From Theristus sp. LFF4_11 (lineage: Eukaryota > Nematoda > Chromadorea > Monhysterida > Xyalidae), in the NCBI GenBank assembly GCA_030248135.1, contig JASANC010005033.1, positions 33,972-97,971 on the forward strand: a stretch of DNA of 64,000 nucleotides, written 5' to 3'. Made by a program: the position numbers and the translations under genes. The notes beneath the pieces are model-generated. The model was not told the origin of the DNA and did no database searches. It saw only the letters and a list, made by a program, of their open reading frames with translations. Shown here one piece after another: positions 57,778-64,000 of the stretch (within the stretch, counting starts at the first letter, position 1; every line of letters begins with the position of its first letter).

Positions 57778-58237
57778 GTATAACAGGACCACTGCCGGCG
57801 CGACGCAGCGGGTTGAATTCAAAGACAAACAATCAAATAGCTGGACGCCAAACTGCTTTTGTCGGTTCGGTTTGGTTTGTAGAATTTAAATGCAGCCAAT
57901 CAATGTGCTGTTTACAAAGGTTTGGTTGACAACACTATTTCCTGCTCATTCGGTAACCACTGGTAGCTGAAAGGCGGTTTTTTATATTTTCGTTTTTTCC
58001 AACCCGTCCCCACATTGTTTAGGAGCCAGTTTAGATGATTCAGGTTGTTCACTCTATTTTCTACAGCTCGCGATTATGCCGTACACGTCGTGGACGACCA
58101 GTTGTGCGAAGAGTGCCACGGGCTGGAAATGTTGACGGGGAGTGCCGTTTTGATGTGTTTTGATTCCGTACTTAATTGTTTTGTTAAGCGAAATCAGAAT
58201 TTTGCAGAAATATCAACAACGCCCGTGGTTACGCAAG
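57778..58237. other. Upstream region of the MULE-USP gene
   Basis: About 460 bp before a hAT-type palindrome. The ATG is preceded in frame by open codons up to about 57828 without another ATG. I looked for a terminal inverted repeat shared with the region below 52190 and saw none. Confidence 0.4.
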
Positions 58238-60206
58238 CAGGGTGTTTCCTCCCACCCCCAAAATTTTTTGTTGCGATTTCAGGGGCTGAAACCGTGACAG
58301 AAAGAGGTTTTCAGATACGCTGAGTTCAAAAATCATATTTAGGAGTTTGCCCGATGTTTTTATTGTGCCCTAAACGCGTATGCCATGGGGGTGAGGAGGG
58401 AAAACTCCTTGATAATTAAATTTAAAAGAAACGCGTCACAAAAACCTGAAATCCTGTTACAAATACAAATCGAGGTCGCTGAGTCCGAATATGACGTTTA
58501 TTTTTTATATGAATTACTCCGCGCCCTAAAAACAGCTTCTATAGGGACGGAAAGGGAAAAAATTGAAAATTCGGAAACTAGTCAAAAAAGTTTGAAAACT
58601 AAGCCATAAACACAAATCGAGGTTGCTGAGTCCGAATAAAACGTTTATTTTGCCATACGAATTATTTCGCACCCTAAAAACGGCCTCTATGGAGACGAAA
58701 AGGGAAAATTTAAAAAAAATCGGAAACTAGTCAAAAAATCTGAAAACTAAGCCATAAACACAAATCGAGATCGCTGAGTCCGAATATAACGTTTATTTTG
58801 TCATACGAATTACTCCGCACCCTAAAAACGGTTTCTATAAAAACGAAAAAAGATAAAAATTAAAAAATTGGAAACTAGTCAAAAAAATTCTGAAAACTAA
58901 ACCATAAGGACAAATTGAGGTCGCTGAGTTCGAATATGACGTTAATTTTGCCATAAGAACTACTCCGCACCCTAAAAACGGCCTTTATAGGAACGAAAAG
59001 GGAAAAATTAAAAAAATCAGAAAGTAGTCAAAAAAATCTAAAAACTGAGCTATAAATACAAATCGAGGCCGCTGAGTCCGAACATGACGTTTATTTTGTC
59101 AACCAATTACTCCGCACCCTAAAAACGGCCTCTGTATGGACGAAAAAGGGAAAATTAGGGTGCGGAGTAATTCGTACGGCAAATGGCAAAATAAACGTCA
59201 CATTCGGACTCAGCGACCTCGATTTGTGTTTATGGCTTAGTTTTCAGATTTTTTTCACTAGTTTCCGATTTTTTAAATTTTTTCCCTTTTCGTCCCTATA
59301 GAAGCCGTTTTTAGGGTGCGGAGTAATTTGTATAACAAAATAAACATTATATTCGGACTCAGCGACCTCGATTTGTGTTTATGGTTTAGTTTTCAGATTT
59401 TTTTGACTAGTTTCCAATTTTTTTTTAATTTTTCCCCTTTTCGTCTCCATAGAGGTCGTTTTTAGATGCGAAATAATTCGTATGGCAAAATAAACGTTAT
59501 ATTCGGACTCAGCGACCTCGATTTGTGTTTATGGCTTAGTTTCCAGATTTTTTTGACTAGTTTCCAATTTTTTTAAATTTTTTCTCTTTTCGTTCTTATA
59601 TAAACCGTTTTTAGGGTGCGGAGTAATTCGTATGGCAAAATAAACGTTATATTCGGACTCAGCGACCTCGATTTGTGTTTATGGCTTAGTTTTCAGATTT
59701 TTTTTTCACTAGTTTCCGATTTTTTAATTTTTTCCCTTTTCGTCCCTATAGAGGCCGTTTTTTAGGGTGCGGAGTAATTTGTATAACAAAATAAACGTTA
59801 TATTCGGACTCAGCGACCTCGATTTGTGTTTATGGTTTAGTTTTCAGATTTTTTTGACTAGTTTCCAATTTTTTTAAATTTTTCCCCTTTTCGTCTTCAT
59901 AGAGGTCGTTTTCAGATGCGAAATAATTCGTATGGCAAAATAAACGTTATATTCGGACTCAGCGACCTCGATTTGTATTTGTAACAGGATTTCAGGTTCC
60001 TTGTACGCGTTTTTTCATTTAAATTTAATTATCAAGGAATTTTCCCTTCTCATCCTCATGGCATACGCGTTTAGGGCACAATAGAAGCGTCGGGCAAACT
60101 TCTAAATAAGATTTTTGAACTCAGCGTACCCGAGAACCCCTCTTCTGTCACGGTTTCAGCCTCTGAAATCGCAACAAAAAATTTTGGGGTGGGAGGAAAC
60201 ACCCTG
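58238..60206. mobile_element. Palindromic hAT-type element (TIR CAGGGTGTTTCCTCCCACCC), 1969 bp
   Basis: It starts CAGGGTGTTTCCTCCC and ends with the inverse. The flanks TACGCAAG (58230-58237) and GACGCAAG (60207-60214) match in 7 of 8 positions. CAGGG ends and an 8-bp duplication fit hAT. Inside, units of about 150-155 bp (CGAGGTCGCTGAGTCCGAAT, TACTCCGCACCCTAAAAACG, GGAAACTAGTCAAAAAA) are tandem, about five in one orientation up to about 59155 and about five in the other. No coding capacity. Confidence 0.85.
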
Positions 60207-60444
60207 GACGCAAGCGCCACTGACAAATCAAGTCGACCTGATTACTGCTGCTCAGCTTTGACTTGGCTCTACTGTCAGATTGAACTAGTGCCAGCCGCTG
60301 TGTTGATTATGCGTGTGCGCTTGTTTTTTTGTGAACCACAAAAGACAGGACCGGACAGATTGTGACAGTGGAAACTAACGAATCAAAACACAAACGCTTC
60401 ATTGGGATCAGCGGCTTCTTTCCAGCGACCACCAGTGTGTGACA

Positions 60445-60621
60445 ATGGTGAGCTACATACAAAGGCCAAAAAATTATCATTCCGGTTATCAGGTCGATCA
60501 TGTCCGTCTAGTGGATTTGGCAAAAACGTTGAACGTCGACTATCATGTGACCGAGAGTCATTGTGTTGAAATCGAAAAGTCTGACTCGAATTTCATTGTC
60601 CGTTGGTCAGTTAATCTCAAA
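60445..60621 (+). CDS. Candidate first exon, unknown protein
   Basis: The frame opens at ATG 60445 and runs 59 codons (VDHVRLVDLAKTLNVDYHVT in the middle) to a perfect donor AAA|GTGAGT. Composition is protein-like. I could not find a following exon of matching phase; the best downstream acceptor, near 60950, is in the wrong phase. Function unknown. Confidence 0.3.
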
Positions 60622-61958
60622 GTGAGTCAATTCGGCGTTCCGGTTTAGTCATTTTATATAACTTACCCGAACTGTTTTTTTGAATCGTGAATGAAAACAA
60701 ACACAGCACAGCTGACTTGACGAGAACACAATAAAAATAATCACGGAAACGAACGCACAAAACAGTTCTTAATTGTGGTCGGTGCAACGCGCACTACAAA
60801 TTGCGAAATAAAAATGGTGACAATCAACCAAGATGTGGGATGGTTTTTGCATTTCGGCGTGACCAACATCATATGCAGAAGAGGGGTGGTCTCATCAGCC
60901 CCTCTTGAACCACTTGAGATAAAAACTTGTGCAATCGCTTATTCACAGAAAATACAATCATCAAACTGAATAAAATGAATCAATCAGACCTCAACATGAA
61001 TATTCGGTGGTTGGAATCAATAAATGTCGTTCAAAACAATCCGCATCCCATTGTTCAGTTAACTGACACCGATACGACGGCTCCATTTGGCCATGTTGTC
61101 TTCGAAGACTCCGTCCAGAGTGCGTCCGATCGCGGCTCGTGACGATACCGGCTGTGAAGAAAACGTTTTTGCTGCAGTTTTTGTTTATTGGTTGTGGTGT
61201 TCTCGTTTGACATATCACAATCAGGCATGGCAAATCTAGATAATAAAACCACAACCAAAAACAGTTGTCTCATCAGTATTGTTTCTTTCAGTTCTACGAC
61301 GAAATGCGTTTGCAGACGTCGAAAGGAAATCAGTTTCAAGCTCGATGCGGAAACTCAAATAGCCGCACTGACTCAACCCGAACCGTATCTCAGGGACGGG
61401 TCACTTTTAACTTCACCAATTTTGACTTCCCGCGTCAAGCATAAACCTGCTTACGTCTCTATGCGCGTATTGAGTCTCAAAATCAAAATACAAAATTGTT
61501 CGCCGCCAACCAAACCGAAACAGCGAGTGCGCCGTCTGGAGGCAGCTGCGAGGCGGCAAAGTCGTCGGTGGCAAAGTGAACGAGCAACACGTCCAATAGA
61601 TCGAGCTATTTGTCGGGCAAATCTCCGGGGACCAGGCCCATCAGACAGAACGATCGTTTTGGAGAGTTTCCGTTGGACGGCGACGTCACGCGAGCCGACC
61701 ATCAGCCCAATGATCTCACGTTTGATGATTGCGCGGTCGTGTCTACGACACGCGCTTTTGACCATTGCAAGCAACAGCAGCGGAAAACCTGCAATGATAT
61801 TATTTCATTTGAAACAGTCTGTGCTCAATTTTTTCTTTTCCTCCAGCGTTTTTTTGCAGAACAGACACCCGTACCGTAACAATAAACGAAACAAACAGAA
61901 ATGTCACAATGAAAGCAGTTTTCTTCGGCAATTGGCAACGGCATTTGACGAACGAAAC

Positions 61959-62062
61959 CTTTGTTTTGTCAACGCTTCAGCCGGTTTGCGCACATCGACG
62001 TCCGGATTCAGTGTGCGTGCTGCCTGCCCGCCCAAATAACCGATCAACGCCTGCAACTCCAT
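61959..62062 (-). CDS. Candidate first exon, unknown protein
   Basis: From ATG 62062 the frame reads MELQALIGYLGG ... VDVRKPAEALTKQ to a donor AAG|GTTTCG. The helical RKPAE..L pattern is reminiscent of N-terminal HEAT repeats of importin-like proteins, but that is only a resemblance. The next plausible exon (acceptor near 61803; FPLLLLAMVKSACRR...) is out of phase with it, so the model is unproven. Confidence 0.25.
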
Positions 62063-62179
62063 TTTCAGACTGTTTGAACTTTGAAGTTGAACTTCGCCTC
62101 AGTCCTAGTTTCAGACTTAATTTATATAGCTCCTTGTTGCATTACGTGACTGTTTGGAGTGTTTGGCGCAAGGAGGGAG

Positions 62180-63353
62180 GGTAGGCCGACCAAAAAGTGA
62201 GGGGGGGGGTCCAACCTATGGTAACGTGGGAACCCCCCCCAGGGGGGTCCCATGGGGGGGGGGGGTGCATTTTTTCAAAATTTTCTGTGGGGGGGGTCCA
62301 CCCCCCCCACCCCCCCATGTAATTTTTTTTCGCTTAAATTTGAAAGGAAAAACGATAAATTTTGCTGCAAAATCTTTGAAATTACAATGAAGATGGTCAA
62401 GTTATCATATATTCAGCTTATATTATGGATTTTATAAACAAAAAATCATGATTTTCGAAAAAAATTTAGGGTGTGCAGAAAATTTTGGGGAGGGGGGGTC
62501 TTCGCCCGACAAAATTTCATGGGGGGGGGGGGGGGGGGGTGTCGGCCAAATTTTCGAGGGGGGGGGGTACGATGGGGGGGTGCCCGGTTTTAGGGGGGGG
62601 GGTGGCACGGTGCCCCCCCACCCCCGCCCACCCGACGGTCTCGGGTGCTCTGGGGGGGGTGTACGCCCCCCCCCCCCCCCCGCCCACGGTACTGGTCGGC
62701 ACCCCCCCCCCCCCCCCCACGGTACCATACCCCCCTCGAAAATTTTTTTGGGCCCACGGTACTGCCCCCCCCCCCCCCCCGCCCACGGTACTGAGGGGGG
62801 GTGTTTGCCTAATTTTAGAGGGGGGGGGCGGGTCAGGTGCCTTCTCGGTGAGGGGGGGTGCACGGGCAGCAAATTTTCCTGAGGGGGTGCACTGGCAGAA
62901 AAATTTTGTGAGGGGGGGGGGGTGCACGGGATCGCACGGGTAATACCAAATTTTTGCCTTAGAAAAACACAGAAATTCTTGTAAAATACAGAATATTTTG
63001 TGCAAAGAAGCTGCTTGTTTGGTCAGAAACAACAAAATATATGCAGGGACAGACACAAACGTCAAGAAAAATGCAAAAATTACAGTATTTTTGGAAAAAA
63101 ATTGAGTTGAGATTGACCACCGTGAGGGGGGGGGTGCGATCCCGTGTTTTCTCGCGGAGGGGGGTGGGGGGGAGTCTAGTACCCGTGTCGAGGTAAAGGG
63201 GGGAGGGGGGGGGGTACACGGGTATCTGCCCGTGCACGAGCAGGATTTTCGGCTGAGGGGCAGTAGCGAAAGCGGGACCTTGGGTGAGGGGGGGGTGTTT
63301 GCCAAATTTTAGAGGGGGGGGGTCAGGTGCCTTCTCGGTGAGGGGGGGGGGGG
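62180..63353. repeat. G-run MITE mosaic
   Basis: The AT-rich core in reverse (62330-62480) is followed by nested G-run ends, including GCCCACGGTACTG near 62755 and CAGTAGCGAAAGCGGG near 63260, and by the interior of the 5250-5784 subfamily (62930-63120). Very long proline- or glycine-rich frames here are by-products of C and G runs, not genes. Confidence 0.75.
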
Positions 63354-64000
63354 TAGGGTTAGGGGCTTTGAAAAAAAAAAATTTTTTTAATTTTTTTTTC
63401 GTTTTTTTTTTTAATTTGGATTTTTTTTTCAAACTTAAAAAAAAAATTGAAAATTTATTTTTCTACTTTGCTCTGAAAATTCGATTTATGGCATAATTTT
63501 TTGAAAGTTCAAACCAAATTTTCTTCCCAACTTCTTTGTGTGCTTAGGTAAATGTCATTATTTGGTCATTTTGACCGACGTACTCCATGTTTTTCGATTT
63601 GGATGACTTCTAGAGTCAATTTTTAGCGTTGAAATGACTTAACTGAATTGAAATATCGTTTCAGAAATCGTTTTTTTGCAACTTAGAACATGTTTTTCAG
63701 TCGGTAGGCCATGAGATGAACATGATATCTTGTTGATTGGCGTATGTTATAGGTCTACAATGGAGTTGTGCGATATATTGTTAAACAATTTGAGCGGAGA
63801 TGTTGGTTAATACCACATCACACGACCGTTTTTCAGATACCCGATAACATGGCCACATGTTAAAAAAAAAACTTGCGTGCTGAGCTAAACTAACGTGTTA
63901 AACTTGCGTCTGTCAGTTGCCCGCAACGTGATCGCGAAATCATGGTACGTGTTTTCGATACGATGATTTGAAGAGTGGGCTCTCGCCATGTGGCAGATAG
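63354..64000. mobile_element. Third copy of the TAGGGTTAGGGG hAT-type element, cut by window end
   Basis: It begins TAGGGTTAGGGG and is colinear with 2969-3600 to the last base of the window. Copies 1 and 3 agree more closely with each other than either does with the copy at 8857 in the first 650 bp (for example ATTGGCGTA versus ATTGGTGTA). Confidence 0.85.

Larger units (their letters stand above)
60207..62179. other. Unassigned region with candidate exons on both strands
   Basis: This 2-kb stretch has several protein-like frames but no chain that joins in phase. Candidates are listed separately at 60445-60621 (plus) and 61959-62062 (minus). A minus-strand acceptor TTTTCTTCACAG at 61153-61164 precedes a short frame (GVFEDNMAKWSRRIG). 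A plus-strand acceptor TTCTTTCAG near 61291 precedes FYDEMRLQTSKG. No family is recognised. Confidence 0.4.

Noticed and set aside
61188..62039. A 283-codon plus-strand frame
   Set aside because: Its composition is low in structure, it overlaps plausible exons of both strands in other frames, and it has no domain. Length alone is weak evidence.
62473..63305. Long proline- or glycine-rich open frames, including one of 262 codons, and similar ones in 45-310, 4229-4536 and 48816-50316
   Set aside because: They are produced by G and C homopolymer runs inside MITEs (CCC = Pro, GGG = Gly), lie across TIR boundaries, and have no splice or domain support.

Overview
The window is nuclear DNA of an intron-rich eukaryote, most likely an invertebrate animal. 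The phylum cannot be fixed from the sequence. It holds three multi-exon genes whose exons I could join in frame across GT-AG introns, all on the minus strand. TSR1 (40S ribosome maturation factor) has 20 coding exons at 27348-11170. EIF5 (translation initiation factor 5) has 12 at 44516-28851. A 15-exon gene at 57777-52190 encodes three C2H2 zinc fingers, a Mutator-like (MULE) transposase core and a complete USP-type (C19) deubiquitinase in one 1141-residue protein. Splice phases agree at every junction, and summed exon lengths are multiples of three (2322, 1320 and 3426 nt).

Layout: 1-10 kb is a mosaic of G-run-rich hAT-type MITEs and remnants. 11.2-27.3 kb is TSR1, with a 3.9-kb TTAA-flanked palindrome in one intron and several small MITEs in others. 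27.3-28.9 kb is intergenic. 28.9-44.5 kb is EIF5; its 8.3-kb intron 8 holds a 4.5-kb TTAA-flanked palindrome followed by two tandem Helitron-like elements. 44.5-46.3 kb holds a weak candidate small gene. 46.6-50.3 kb is a nested hAT, foldback and MITE stack with a tRNA-derived SINE. 52.2-57.8 kb is the zinc finger-MULE-USP gene. 58.2-60.2 kb is a palindromic hAT-type element built of tandem units. 60.2-62.1 kb carries unassigned candidate exons, and 62.2-64 kb is again G-run repeat mosaic.

Repeats dominate. Several insertions can be delimited to the base because TIRs, target-site duplications and unoccupied paralogous sites all lie within the window. TSR1 and EIF5 are ordinary housekeeping genes, head to tail 1.5 kb apart. 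The most unusual object is the transposase-deubiquitinase fusion: the catalytic residues of the USP and two acidic residues of the transposase are present, no frame is broken, and I could not see flanking terminal inverted repeats. Two quality flags: TSR1 lacks about 70 residues of a normally conserved beta-barrel, exactly where an anomalous poly-G tract sits (19672-19900), and the candidate genes at 45.4-46.3 and 60.4-62.1 kb are unproven.
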